From the NCBI GenBank assembly GCA_033782935.1, contig JAWQEG010001547.1, positions 728,501 through 792,500 of the forward strand: a DNA stretch of 64,000 nucleotides, read 5' to 3'. Under the pieces are notes generated by a model that saw only the letters and a program-made list of their open reading frames with translations, ran no database searches and was not told the DNA's origin. Positions 22,143 through 33,160 of the stretch are shown here, piece after piece. The number at the start of each line of letters is the position of its first letter. Position 1 is the first letter of the stretch. The DNA comes from Petrolisthes cinctipes (taxonomy: Eukaryota > Arthropoda > Malacostraca > Decapoda > Porcellanidae). Both the position numbers and the translations under genes were made by a program.

Positions 22143-22386
22143 TGCATATGGGATGTTGTCTGGCCCAGGAGAAGTGTCGCCGCAGAGAGAGAGAGAGCTG
22201 AATGCATGTCTCTCAGGGTGAATATATGGTTATAACTTTCATTCTCGTTCCCTGAGAAATCCAGGACAGTGCGCTCCTTGGCTCTTAACTCATGCCTAAC
22301 AGCCAGAGGTCGAGAGTCACGGCTGAAGACTCTTGCAAAAGCCACTGCCATGGTATTGGCCACTGTCAAACCATCCATGATCTTAA

Positions 22387-23345
22387 TTACATTGACCTTA
22401 AGTACAGGTGGAGAACTAGGAGAAAACTTCCCCTCCATCTTACAGACTCTCCTGAATACTTGGGTGAATGGAGTTTTAATATTAATTGAAGACACATAGG
22501 CTGAGTCCTTGCCCGTCGGAAGTCCTCTAAAAGAGTTGGGTCCCCATAGTTGCGACGAAGGCGAGAGAAAGCAGCGCGCTTCTTCCGCACAGCAGTGGAG
22601 CAGACTGGTGACCACCAAGGGACAGGACGTTTAGGAAAGTAGCCAGTAGTTTTCGGGATAGAGTTGAGAGCAGCAGAGTAGAGCATATCAGTGAAATATG
22701 TTACTGCCTCGTCAGAGTTGCCAAAATCGGCTACAAAAGAGACCGAAGAAGTTAGCTCTCTAAAAAACTGCCAGTCAGCCTTCTCTAATTTCCACCTAGG
22801 AAGACGAGATTGTGGTTCATACCTGTTACCTTCTAAAAGTATAGGGAAATGGTCACTGCCATATAAATCAGGCAACACTCTCCAAGTAAAATCCAACAGA
22901 GCACTGGGTGAGCAAAGGGAAATGTCAATGGCGGTCATACTCAATAAAAGAAGCCAATAAAACACCACTGAGGTTGACCGAACTGTCACCCCACAGAGGA
23001 TGACGACCATTAAAATGACCCAATAAAATAAAGGGAGAAGGAAAGTCCCGTACAAGACGGTTGAGATAACCCCTCTCAACTGTAACACTGGGAGGAAGGT
23101 ATAGACTGCACACAGTGTACGGGCGGTCCATAAATACCTTAACTGCAACAGCCTGGAGTGGAGTGTCAAGCTCCAGGCCCGTGCATGGAATATCTTGGCG
23201 AACTAGGATGGCAGAGCCACCATGGTGACCCCGCCCTTCAAATGAATTGGAATAAAATGCAGAGTATGCTGGAGGACTGGCAGGAATGTAGTCCCCAAGC
23301 ATTGTCTCTTGGAGAGAAACACATGCAGGAGAGAAGCTAGAGGGA
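22387..23345 (-). pseudogene. LINE endonuclease domain and linker
   Basis: APE-type endonuclease: SLQETMLGDYIP, HHGGSAILVRQ, then GHFNGRHPLWGDS, where the family's GDFN is GHFN (an Asp lost), and, after a frame change, SSIDISLCSP and GSDHFPILLE. The linker carries WWSPVCSTAVRKKRAAFSRLRR. The N-terminal few residues are replaced by SINE-like sequence. Confidence 0.75.
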
Positions 23346-23417
23346 AGATGTGTTGATGTAACAAGACTAACTGCTTTAATGACCAACACTATGAGTCGAG
23401 AGGCATAAAGCCCTAAA
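23341..23417 (+). repeat. 3' part of a SINE
   Basis: About 77 bp closely matching, in the same order, the 3' half of the complete SINE at 34786-35044 (GATGTGTTGAT, ACAAGACT, TTAATGACCAACAC, GGCATAAAGCCCTAAAT). It sits at the 5' end of the minus-strand LINE, on the opposite strand. Confidence 0.65.
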
Positions 23418-23736
23418 TGTTCACAGTGCTCATTTTGCCTCCAGCTCTAACCAGACCAGCTAGGCCGTTTCCTGACCAGCCGCCTGCTCCGCTACTGCTA
23501 TGCCCGCTCCCCACTACAGCAACTCACCTGCAGCACGGCTCCACCTGCCAGCTCTACCTCGTGTGTGCTCACCCACTACCACGTGCCCCTTCTCTATCCT
23601 TACTGGTTTGGTTCTGGAGTATTCATTGCTTGTACTACACTACTAATCCACACACCATGTCTACCAATAAACTAGTGTACCGTGTAACCTGTGAGTTTGA
23701 GCACCCCATGCAACTAGTAACGGCACTTCATGTTAC
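23418..23736 (+). repeat. LTR-like fragment related to gypsy copies A-C
   Basis: It begins TGTTCACAG and ends near TGTTACA. It contains CCAATAAACTAGTGTACCG, close to CCAATAAACTGTACCG in the LTRs of copies A and B. No internal element follows in the expected direction, so it may be a solo or truncated LTR. Boundaries are approximate and no target duplication was found. Confidence 0.45.
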
Positions 23737-23739
23737 ACC

Positions 23740-24111
23740 TGTTTAAATACCTGGCTGGTAAAGTTAGTCCCATGATCTGTCTGTATTTGTTTGGGAATCA
23801 CTTTAGATGTAAACATATGCAACAAGGGTTTGATTATCACTTTAGCAGTGATACTCTTCAGAGGGAATGCCTCCGGATACCACGTTGTCGTATCCATCAC
23901 TGTTAGTATATATTGGTGTCCCTTCTGGGTCTTGGGAAGGGGTACTACACAATCCAGGATGATTCGTTCAAAGGGTTCATCAAGCAGAAGGATGGAATAC
24001 AAGGAGGCAGGAGGTATAGGTTGATTAATTCCACCAACCAGTTGGTAAACATGACAGGTCTTCAAGAAAATTTTCACATCTTTCTTACTTTTTGGCCAGA
24101 AAAGGTGACCA
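23740..24111 (-). pseudogene. integrase fragment of gypsy copy D
   Basis: It has a KTCHVYQLVGG finger end, then D in IILDCVVPLPKTQKGHQY and D in QTDHGTNFTSQVF, so the first two catalytic Asp contexts are kept. It breaks at 23740 before the Glu. The N-terminal zinc head continues beyond the Penelope-like insertion at 24862-24706 (LKLAHDGYSGHLG). The reading joins across the insertion once one 13-bp duplicate is removed. Confidence 0.75.
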
Positions 24112-24190
24112 AAGAATTAATAAGAGGACAGCCAAAGTCGTGACGAACAACATCTTGTAAGTTTATTCAAACGTTTCGACGCCTATTGAC

Positions 24191-24508
24191 TTGTGCTCGT
24201 CGGTAGTTTACCAGTTTACTTGCCCTGGCTGCCAAGCAGGGTATACTGGTAGCACCATGCGAGCTCTCAAAATCCGTATCGGCGAGCATATGGGTCAGTC
24301 AGGCAGAACGGGTCGCAGGCTACACTCTCCTCCTTTCTCTGCTGTGAGGGAACACTGTGAGTCCTGTGGTGTTTTACCAAATTCTTCCCATTTTAAGGTA
24401 TTGAGGCAGTGTCCTTCTGGTGATTTGAGAGTTACTGAGTCCCTGTTTATCAAACTAGAAAAGCCCCAGTTAAATAACACCCTTTCCTCATATCCCCTTC
24501 GTTTTTAA
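24191..24508 (+). pseudogene. GIY-YIG endonuclease domain of a Penelope-like element
   Basis: It begins VVYQFTCPGCQAGYTGSTMRA. The VVY...Y(T)G pair is the GIY-YIG core, with the Penelope-type CPxC insert (CPGC). RIGEH follows with the conserved Arg and His. The C-terminal Glu lies in VTESLFIKLEKPQLN. The frame is clean from 24191 to TAA 24506-24508, but the RT half of the protein is missing, so it is a 5'-truncated remnant. The start ATG is only the first in frame and is not a native start. Confidence 0.82.
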
Positions 24509-24560
24509 TTGATGTAAACTTATAATACTGTGATAATGTTTTTAATTCCTTTCGGTGTTT

Positions 24561-24612
24561 GTTTTTAGATCACTGATGATGACATAAGATATGTCGAAAC
24601 GTTTGAATAAAC
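24561..24612 (+). ncRNA. hammerhead-ribozyme-like motif in the Penelope-like terminal repeat
   Basis: Core CTGATGA (24573-24579), stem II GACATA/TATGTC (24581-24586 with 24590-24595, loop AGA), then GAAA (24596-24599). Helix III is the palindrome AAACGTTT, too short to close on itself but able to pair in a dimer. Stem I: TCA (24570-24572) with TGA (24604-24606), then UAAA with UUUA after a small internal loop. Predicted cleavage is after U24603. One extra U (24580) between the core A and stem II departs from consensus, so activity is doubtful. Confidence 0.55.
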
Positions 24613-24865
24613 TTACAAGATGTTTTTCGTCACGACTTTGGCTGTCCTCTTCCTCATGAAGTTGAGGTTCCCTAGGAACTCCCCTGTATCACAAGAATTA
24701 ATAAGTTTTACGGAACCCAAGATGTCCACTGTAACCGTCATGAGCTAGCTTTAATACATCTGAGTGTAATGAACTAGATAACACAATCTGATGGATTTCT
24801 GACCAAGAATAGTTGGCTGATAGAGTTGGAGGCCGGTATGCACTCATGAGTACACCTTGATCATA

Positions 24866-25564
24866 CTAGAAGGCAGGTAGGATGTCTACATCCTTTTTGT
24901 TTGCAGCAGCATGTCGCCCTGCAGCTAAAGAAAGGTCAGTTTCCTGTGCCTGTATCAAATCTACTTTAGAGATAATATCAAAAGGAGGCATGGAAAGTGA
25001 CGGAGACTGACATTGCTTCTGAGAGGCTTGTTGGACCTGAAAACGAGTCAACACGTAGGAGGGAAAAACATCAGAAGGTTCAGAAGGGAATACAGGTAAA
25101 GACTTTTCTACAGTTAGAACATTAGGTACCACAAGTATACCTGCTATGTCATTACCAAGCAATAAATGAATTCCTTCAACAGAGAGGTTTCCTTCCTGTA
25201 CTGCCACTTTGACACACGAGGCGACAAGGGAACATTTAAGATAAATATGGGCCACGGGGTATGAAGTCTGAGAGGTGAGACTGGAAATTAGTATACAGTA
25301 TACCTTATCTCCAGTAAAGTTATCTTCTAGATGGGGAAGAACATTACTTAGCAGTATGGACTGAGAAGCCACCGTGTCTCGTAAGACCTTAATAGGATAG
25401 GTCTGACCCTCCTTTGTCAAAGCCACTTCACCATCAAAAATAAAGTAATCAAACAACTGTTTTGACTGGACAACACTACTATTAGAAGCTACAGGATTTG
25501 ATAAGGTAGAGGAACCTGATGCAGTAGAGATGAAACTTTTCCTACTACTTGTACAGTTGAGCAA
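24866..25564 (-). pseudogene. protease region of gypsy copy D
   Basis: Open frame of 232 codons. The retropepsin segment reads LRDTVASQSILLSNVLP, where the family has DTGASQS, so the flap-side Gly of the active site is Val. GIHLLLGNDIAGILVVPN follows, the second conserved protease motif. The frame then ends in a linker, directly followed by integrase-head sequence instead of RT. The frame is otherwise undamaged, which is unusual in this window. Confidence 0.68.
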
Positions 25565-26880
25565 GTAGAAAGTGCAAGAAATATTTGGCTGTATATGGCA
25601 ACACCTCCACCTCTACTCAAAGTTCAGCCAATCACGTTCCACCTTACATTGACTATGGGTCCCCAGTTATTCATTCATAAATATACTAAGGCTTACTACA
25701 AAGAACTGCCAGATGTTGCCATATACAGCCAAATTTTACTTGCACTTTCTACTTGCTCAGCTGTACATTTAGGGTGTTTACAAAATGCAATAGTATAGCC
25801 TGGTTTCCTACAGTATGCACATGTTAATTGGCTAGTAGTGAACCCGCTACCCCTCGGCTTATCCTTAGAATCTTTGTACTTGAAATCGTCAGAGGAAGTT
25901 TTTACAGAAAGAGTGAGGTCTCCCTCACGCCTCGACCAGATCTGGAGCCTCAAAGCCTGAGCATCTGCTAGCTCCGCCACCCTCAATAGTTCCATCTCGC
26001 CCCTCTCCTCTATGTATTTCACAATAGGGAAGGGCGATTTTTCTTTTAAATTCATCAAGGACAATGAGATTAATAAGTTCTAAATAGGTGGTGACTGAGA
26101 GAGTATTTAGCCATTTGTTTAAACATTTAAGCATATCACATGCAAATTCCACATATGTTTGATGCTTATTTTTGACCAGTTTTCTGAATTTATCTCTGTA
26201 AGTCTCTGGGGTTACCACATGGACATACAGAATCTGTTGCATGACAAACTCATAGTCATCGGGTCTATCTAGGTAAATGTAAGTATGAAATTATTTACTT
26301 GTTTGCTTAGGGGCAATCAGCGACATCCAGTCCTCCTTAGGCCACTCGTTTTTAGTTGCTAATCGTTCGAAAAGGCTAAAATAATGAACCCTCAATATCA
26401 CCTTCATCAAAAGCAGGTATCATTACAGTTACCCTAGACATGTTAATTAAAGGATAGTTCCTTTTCCTCCACTCTGCTTCCTTCTCTACCTTGTTCTCTA
26501 CCCACTGCCAACTTTTCCCTTTCGAGTTCTAGTTTTTCTCTTTCAAGTTAAATGTTCTCCCATTCGAGCTGGTATTGCATCTCTACCCGGAGCTTTTCAA
26601 CTTCTACCGGGGTAACCTGAGAAATTTCAGGTTTGTTATTACTCTTACCACCCGGTGTTTTAGCAGACTGAGTTGGAGGGATAGTGACAAGGTTAAAAGG
26701 GACTTATTCCTCATCTTCAGTGTCGGGTAGAGCAGGGGTGTCCATAATTCCCTGCTTAACTAAATATTTTACAACAAAATCCTTAATTACCGACTTAGTG
26801 AGTTTACTTGGGTGATCAGGTAAAGGGTTCTGACAATTTTAATCCACTCTTTCTTCCAAAAGATATTTATGTATTCAGGG
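25565..26880 (-). pseudogene. gag of gypsy copy D
   Basis: From 26860 down: a short helical start with KSVIKDFVVKYLVKQGI, an acidic patch, a coiled coil of charged repeats (LEREKLELEREKLAVGRE), a capsid-like domain (LNKWLNTLSV, NLIVLDEFKRKI) and a single knuckle CAYCRKPGYTIAFCK (about 25820-25780) where the His of CCHC appears as Tyr. Frame changes occur near 26280 and 26060. An intervening direct repeat of about 50 bp (CCAGATGTTGCCATATACAGCC context, 25585-25760) borders the gag/protease junction. Confidence 0.65.
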
Positions 26881-26985
26881 GAGCTTTTTTTTTTTTTTTT
26901 TTTTTAATTCATTGAGCAATGGCATCAATCAATAGGCAGACAACAATACATAAGAGTAGGCGGGACCCATGAAAATCCAATAACT

Positions 26986-27016
<31 letters not shown>

Positions 27017-27444
27017 TCACGAAAACATAACAGAATGAAGCACAAGAATACAGACTAATATTTACATTATGACTAACTTAAATCCACCAAAACGAGGGTG
27101 GCGTACCAGAAGTTCCTCCAGAACCTGATGGTTCAGTCAGGGGAGGGGTTAGCAAGGAAAGATTCTACACCATAGCCCTTACCTTTCATGATTAAAAATA
27201 TACCAGATGGATAACCATGATTAAATAAGACAATAAATGAAGAGAGTTAGTTTGGCATGTAAGCGGCGGTTTGATTGAAACACGACCCGATGTCTATGTT
27301 TACCATTACCATATGCTCTCAAGGTGTTAATCAATACGTTTAGTAGGGCGATACACTGTATAAATGAACCGTATATAAAATGTTTGGGAAGGACAATTCC
27401 AAACGATAAGCATCTATTCTTTCACACAAAAATAAGGATTCTTG
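26881..27444. repeat. poly-T run, (CA)n microsatellite and unassigned DNA
   Basis: T-run at about 26886-26908 (possibly the poly-A tail of a minus-strand retroposon) and (CA)n at about 26984-27012. Nothing coding was recognised between 27020 and 27444. Confidence 0.5.
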
Positions 27445-27540
27445 TACACTCGCGCACCACAATCTCTAGCCCACCTGAGTTTGGGGCGGCGATATGGCTC
27501 GGATCCTTTCTGGACGACAGCCCACTGAAACTATCACAAG

Positions 27541-30500
27541 GTCAGGGGTGGGATCTTCAAAGCATCGTAAGTTGGTGGCGCTACGATCACCTTTACTCTC
27601 TCGTAGCCGCCATATTTGATCGTGGCTTACGAGGATCATAAGTTGGTATCTCCAAAGCTTCATACCCTCCATCGTAGCTCACGATGATAGCCTCGTAGTG
27701 AGCGTCGCTGCCCGTTTCGTTCCGTGTGTTTTGTTCATCCCGCCACCCAGCTGACTGGCTCTCAGCCAATCACAATGAAGGAAACAATATGTCCTTGGTA
27801 CTGTAAGCCAATCATAACGTAGTATTACAATGTCAACAAATAAACATTGTCTCACCACCAGCTGATAGAGATGACAAAGTCACCAAGTTACATCAGACAG
27901 GAATTAACAGCAAAAGACAGGTAAGTGAATTATTATACTGTGTTGATAAACATTTAACACAACAGTGGAGATAAGGCAGCTGCCCCCCCGGGTATATTTT
28001 TAATATCACGCCAATCACTGGTATATTGTATATAGATTTTTGGTTAGGTTAGGTTTGGCTAGTTTAGTTTAAGATAGGTTAGGTTACGTACATATTCTTT
28101 TAACTTCTACTGTCATTGTTTTATTTCCTTTACATCTACCTACAGTAGTTTCTATATTAATCTCAAAATCTGTACAGTTGATTGCCATTACTAAGTAACA
28201 GGCAGAAATATACCATATGTAGTGAAATTTGGCAAGTGCAATATAATAACTAAGACTTCAAACAGTTTTATTGAAAGACAGATAAAGGAAATAAATTATA
28301 TAAGCATTATTTATATTATGGATTCAGCTGTTGGCATGGGCACACATAGGTTGAAGGATGGGGGGGAGTGTCCATTGCCTGATTTAGATACAGTACCATT
28401 TTAATACGATAACCAGCAGGTATTGTAATTTATTCTGCTTGGTTCTGCTTTGTTATTGAATTATGTACCATTTTTCGTTATATTTCAGGTGGTGACACTA
28501 GTGACACAAAGACATTCACCCACATAGAAGAGGCTATGGCTCAAGTCATTAAAGAAGTGCAAGTGTCGGGTATTTCTGTGGACTCCAAGACCCAGGCAGT
28601 ATGTACAGTATATAACAGTAAAAAATATCTTGCTGTTCATCGAGGCTAGTAATATGGAAATCTTCCCTCATTGGCACTATGTGAAGTAATTACATTGAGA
28701 GTTTATATATATAAAACATTCATTTTGAGCAGCATTACCTCTCAATTCCATTCAAAGTTAAACAGTGCAAATCATAAGGCCTTAGTCCTAGGAACAAATA
28801 TACAAGATGTTCTCATATATCCATACCTTCAGTAAATACGGTACATGTACAGTGATGACCCAATATACAGGAGTCAATTACATAGTGATTTATACATTTT
28901 GTGTATCATATAAATAACTCCTGTTAGCAGTTCATGTAGTCGAAAAAATTGGAGCCATGTTAATCAAAACTAAATTTGTGATGCTTTGTTGGATTCCATA
29001 TGTATCATATGAGTACTTTAACCAAGTAAAAATTGCAGTACTGCTGCTGTACTTATATGTATGACTAATTATATACTGCTTTCTTTAAGAGTGACTTTAC
29101 AATTTTAATTCATAACGATAATCCTTAATATTTCTCTAAAATTATATGAAAGTTGCTAATTTTCATAATTTCATAATAAGGTGATGTGGATGGCCCAGGA
29201 CTGCCATCAAGGGCCCCTTCACCTAGACCTGGGCCAAGTTGGCAGGACTTCGGGCCAGTTACAGTGGAAGACTGTGAGGTTTTGACTAGCGACAGCTTGC
29301 CGAAGCTGGTAAAACCTACCACCAAGTGAGGAGCATTCGTACCACAGCTCTTTAGCCTCAAGTCGCCCTTCCTCTAGGTCAGCTGGAGGTGTGACAGCTC
29401 ATCTGGAAGCTACGCTAGCTCCAGATATATATACTAGTTGTCCATAAGACTATAAGGGATATTTTGATGGATCTTGCAGAAAATATAGCCACAATATCAG
29501 AAACTTTGGTGAACATTAAAAAGGCTATCGAGAAAAGGTGATTTGTTTTCAAGTGTGTTTTGTGGTGTGTGTGTGATTTTTTTTTTAATGATTAGTGTGG
29601 TTTAAGTTGTGTTATATTTTGTGACAGAGTTATTAGTGTGCAAGTATTTTTAGTTGTGTGGTTTGTGTGTAGGTTTCAATCTAAATTATTGTTAACTTCT
29701 GCTTATGTTTTTTAAGAAATTACATTATTTATTTTCATTATATATTTTGTCTTTCAAATATAGCTTTTAACATTCACATTTCATGTTAGATTTATTATTC
29801 TTTGAGTAAAATCAACTTTTTTTTCATGCATTCTTATCTTTGGCTAATAATATTAATGTCTTAGTTTTATTTACATATCAAGGTTCGAAGATTAACTATA
29901 AGGATATACTTATGCCGTACTGTGGCTTTAATCTTATTGTATTTTAATAATTTCTCTGCCATATTTGTGATATGTCCAAGGAATGTGAAGAGTGCCAAAC
30001 AAGTACTGTAGTCATTAAGGAATTGGTGTTTTTTTTGTTTTCAGTCATTGTTGGAAAGTACATGAGTTCAAACAGCTTTCCGATATCATAAATTTGCAGG
30101 TTTTTACTCAGGTATATATAATGTAATGAACTGTGATAATGCAGGAAACTAATAGTACAAATAGCTAGGGAGGTATCATGGATTTCTGTAAACTTTACAC
30201 GTGTCATATGTAAATAAAATGTAGGTTTTTTATAGTCTATAATTAAAACATTTAGAAAAACCAATACCAGTCACATATTTGTTATATGCTGTTGAAAAGC
30301 ATTTATTTTAGAAAAATACAAGTCTTATGTAATATGAGAACAGGTGAAAATTATGTATTAAATTATACTGTTCAATAAAATTAATTGAATTGGTTGGAAA
30401 GGTTCATATACGGTACATGTTATTGAGACTTTTACAACATGATAATATTTGCATTAGTTAATTCTGAGACATATTTTTGTCTTTAGATTCGGGAATATGG

Positions 30501-31236
30501 TCAACCTTTTACACATCTCCAGTATATATCAGTAGGTATATAATTCCAGTTATTTAAATGTTACCAGCTCACACATCACATTAATCTGCTTGTAATATTT
30601 TCATTAGAAAGTCAATCAATCATAAAGAAAGTTTATTAACCTTAAGAATATCCACTTCATGCAAAGGACTATGGATTAAAGACTCATACTACATGGATTA
30701 AGTTAGGTCTAACTATGCAATGAATAATTTCTGCTTTGTTTGCAGGTAACTGGAAGCCACTTTCCTGCAATTAGTAAGTCACCATTATATCCTATTATTC
30801 TTAAACACTCCAAAAGTAATGATACACAAAAAAAGTATTTGTAGCTTTCTATTTCACAGTGCATCAGTTTAAATTGACACTTGCAGCTCCATTCTCCTAA
30901 GCTGCTCACTGAATCCCCTCCTCTTGTTTATATTTACCGATAAGTGACAACAACAACAACCATTATGTCGCCTGTGTCGGCCGCGCCAAGTGTAAATAAA
31001 CTCAAATCTCACTATTTACGGGTTGTTTATCGACTACGCAACCTTGCTATCAGCCTAAAGGGTGCTTTTCAGTTCTCGTAGCGCTACGAGCAAATATGGC
31101 GCATAATGGCGGACGGAAACTCCCTTACGAGGCTTTGTAGATACGATCGTAGCGGTTATGAACAACTTACGAGCAAATATGGCGCTACGAGAATCATAAC
31201 TGCGGTTACGATGCTTTGAAGATCCCACCCCTGACC
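27541..31236. mobile_element. 3.7-kb DNA transposon with terminal inverted repeats (inner)
   Basis: Perfect 30-bp terminal inverted repeat beginning GTCAGGGGTGGGATCTTC at 27542-27571 and ending ...CCACCCCTGAC at 31206-31235. Weaker inverted similarity extends about 150 bp inwards (CGTAGC/GCTACG and GCCATATTTG blocks). The interior is AT-rich with no intact transposase frame. Target duplications could not be resolved. The CAGGGGTGG-type terminus resembles hAT or PIF/Harbinger ends. Confidence 0.75.
27872..29543 (+). other. possible spliced ORF inside the 3.7-kb TIR element
   Basis: Exon-like pieces with splice-like borders: an ATG at 27872 running to AAAGACAG|GTAAGT (27919), a coding-like block after TTTCAG at 28489 (open for about 40 codons, GDTSDTKTFTHIEE start), a block after 29170 (GDVDGPGLPSRAPSP start) and a terminal block DLAENIATISETLVNIKKAI ending TGA at about 29543. 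The last resembles the helical C-terminus of Myb/SANT-like transposon partner proteins. Exon phases do not all join by eye. This is a weak proposal. Confidence 0.25.
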
Positions 31237-31491
31237 CGCACCAACAGAAATTCTTCAAAAGATTGAAAAGGTGTCTGACTCACTGTGTCATGTAAACCTT
31301 ATATACAACTCTTTCTGTGGTTATACTATACAATAGTATTTTGGCTGCAAAAATTATTATATTTCTTTACTGCATTTTAATTCCTCAGATATTTGCATGA
31401 AAGAGGGACACAAAAGAATATACCAATAAGCTTTCAAGAACTACAATTAAAACGAAGCACTTCCATACCACCCAGTGAACACATAGGTATT

Positions 31492-31527
<36 letters not shown>

Positions 31528-31970
31528 CCTACTGTAACATCAAGATTCTTCCTCAGAAATTGTTTTCTTAACGTGATTAATCTTATGTATTTTGTATAAT
31601 TATCTACAACGATTTTTTTTTTTTTTTTTTTTAAGTATCCATGCTTTGGCTGATTAACATTAACAAAATTAAGGTGAGATTAACATGAAAATGAACATGA
31701 AGAATATTGCGTGTGTGACCCCGAAACACCAGCAGTGTGTCTCCTCTCCGTATGAAAAGATGGAATTATTGTAAGATAATATTGAGAACGTATAAAATGT
31801 CACTTGATTAATGTGTAACAAATTGTTGTTTGTTATAGCCCTATACTGTATATGTTTTAAATTGTGTTTGGTCATTCTTATATTATTGGTCACTATGTTG
31901 CGTTGGAACCATTATTATTTTTAGCCACTGTGCTTAGACGGCCACATAGGTGAACAGATATTGTCTGATG

Positions 31971-32025
<55 letters not shown>

Positions 32026-32326
32026 ATAGACACACGCTCGCGTGCGCCAAATAAACCTCTGAGTTCACTTGCTGATTTAAAGTGTGTTGTTTAGTTGGTG
32101 ATTTCATGAATCCTCTGGCAATATTCTTTCGTGTGCTAGTTCATTATAAATTATGGGGATAGTATATTGCAATAATTATATACATAAATGTCATTCACAC
32201 AGCCAAAATATGATTGCGTAGCCTTAAAAAACAATTAATAATACATGGCAAACAGGGAGTCAAGCTTGTATCGGTTCGAAATGTATGTTCGTGCTTGTGT
32301 GGCATCTTAATCGTTGGAGTGGGCTG
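31237..32326. repeat. microsatellites and unassigned interior of the outer element
   Basis: (TG)n at 31495-31526, a T-run at 31613-31634 and (CT)n at 31974-32022. No coding region was recognised. Confidence 0.55.
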
Positions 32327-32699
32327 TCGTCCAGAAAGGATACGAGCCATATCTCAGGCCCAAACTCAGGTGGGCTAGAGACTGTGGTGCGCGAGTGTAC
32401 AGTGCATGAGGTAGAGAATATACCGTAATACTCTACATGTTAATGATCAACGCCTATGAATACCCATTCCTTCAGAGAGATAATGACTAAACGTACCAAT
32501 ATTAACACTAGTAATGACAGTTCTAGAGGATGAACGCATGTAAACAAATCACACGTCGTTCAAAGAAAGCGTCCTTGAGTGTAGCCGTAACACTTAACAC
32601 TTAATTAAACAAGTAAAGGACACTTTGAGTGTGCTTTATCATCTACCAGGTTTGTACACTGCACAACATACACCTATATCATTTGAAACACAGAGTGGG

Positions 32700-33160
32700 G
32701 AAGGGAGGTTTGCTTACAACTTATTAGGTAGTTTAAAACCGTAGCATCCTGGCAGGGTCGCCAAATAATGTTACGCCCAGTTAATCTTGCAGTTCATGCC
32801 CGAGACTAGGCACAACATTAGAATAAAAGTAGAGTTAGAACGAATAACCAATGTGGTTCACAGAGGATAATAGGGCATGAAGAGAGGAGGGATTTAATAT
32901 GTATATACAGTTTACAAGCATAAAGACAATGTTACAACCCAATTCCTTACAACATATAGAAATTAACCTAAATAACACATAACCTATTAACAATAACACT
33001 TAATCTAGGTTACACTGGTTACATAGAGGAGAGAGGCAAGGGTTACTGAACAATAGCTATTTGTGTAGTGATGATAATGACGGAGATAACAGTCACACAG
33101 ATAAGGAGTATCCGGTAAACAAGACTACCACACACAAAGCTGGTATGTGGCAGGAAAGTA
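32700..33160 (-). repeat. probable LTR end and primer-binding region of a gypsy element (copy D type)
   Basis: On the minus strand, a sequence ending ...GGGCGTAACA is followed by TTATTTGGCGACCCTGCC. The TGGCGACC form is a frequent gypsy primer site directly after a 5' LTR ending in CA. The LTR itself would extend toward higher coordinates and is broken by the MITE at 33161. Assignment to copy D rests on strand and order only. Confidence 0.4.

Larger units (their letters stand above)
20128..23340 (-). mobile_element. I-like LINE with RNase H, RT core deleted
   Basis: Read right to left: APE endonuclease (23340-22900), linker (22900-22387), RT start and end pieces (22142-21528), RNase H (21340-20850), a CCHC tail (about 20590-20540), a 3' UTR and an ATCA-type tail (20128-20145). 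The sequence changes to unrelated SINE-like DNA at about 23340, so the 5' end is truncated. RNase H plus a terminal CCHC places it among I-clade or related LINEs. Confidence 0.8.
24125..24692 (+). mobile_element. Penelope-like element 3' fragment with inverted terminal repeats and 13-bp target duplication
   Basis: Insertion of 568 bp in copy D integrase, flanked by AAGAATTAATAAG at 24112-24124 and 24693-24705. It carries a GIY-YIG domain (24191-24508) between inverted copies of a segment of about 55 bp (24125-24181 and 24596-24650), reading GTCGAAACGTTTGAATAAAC on the plus strand at the right. Penelope-like elements encode RT plus GIY-YIG and often have inverted terminal repeats with hammerhead motifs. 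Only the C-terminal end is present. Confidence 0.82.
23740..26880 (-). mobile_element. Ty3/gypsy element, copy D (lacks RT and RNase H)
   Basis: A second gypsy lineage. Right to left: gag with coiled coil and CCHC finger (26880-25565), protease (25564-24866), integrase head (24862-24706), an inserted Penelope-like piece, and the integrase core (24111-23740). The RT and RNase H expected between protease and integrase are missing at about 24863. A matching leader with a primer-site-like TTTGGCGACCCTGCC lies at about 32760-32775 on the minus strand, so the leader may be separated from gag by the inverted-repeat elements at 27445-32399. Confidence 0.72.
27445..32399. mobile_element. large inverted-repeat element (outer), interrupted by a second TIR element
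   Basis: The arms 27445-27531 and 32327-32399 are reverse complements with few mismatches (GCGCACCACAATCTCTAGCC, ACCTGAGT, TTTCTGGACGACAGCCCACT). The interior near 32277 (TCGGTTCGAAATGT) matches the centre of the 200-bp MITE at 51245-51441, which has the same arms. So this is a long member of a DNA-transposon family and the MITE is a deletion derivative. Superfamily not determined. Confidence 0.65.

Noticed and set aside
20417..22960. Plus-strand frames across the I-like LINE
   Set aside because: Antisense shadows of endonuclease, RT and RNase H coding.
24125..24692. Ordinary DNA-transposon with TIRs
   Set aside because: The enclosed GIY-YIG domain, the 13-bp duplication and the hammerhead-like repeat fit a Penelope-like element better.
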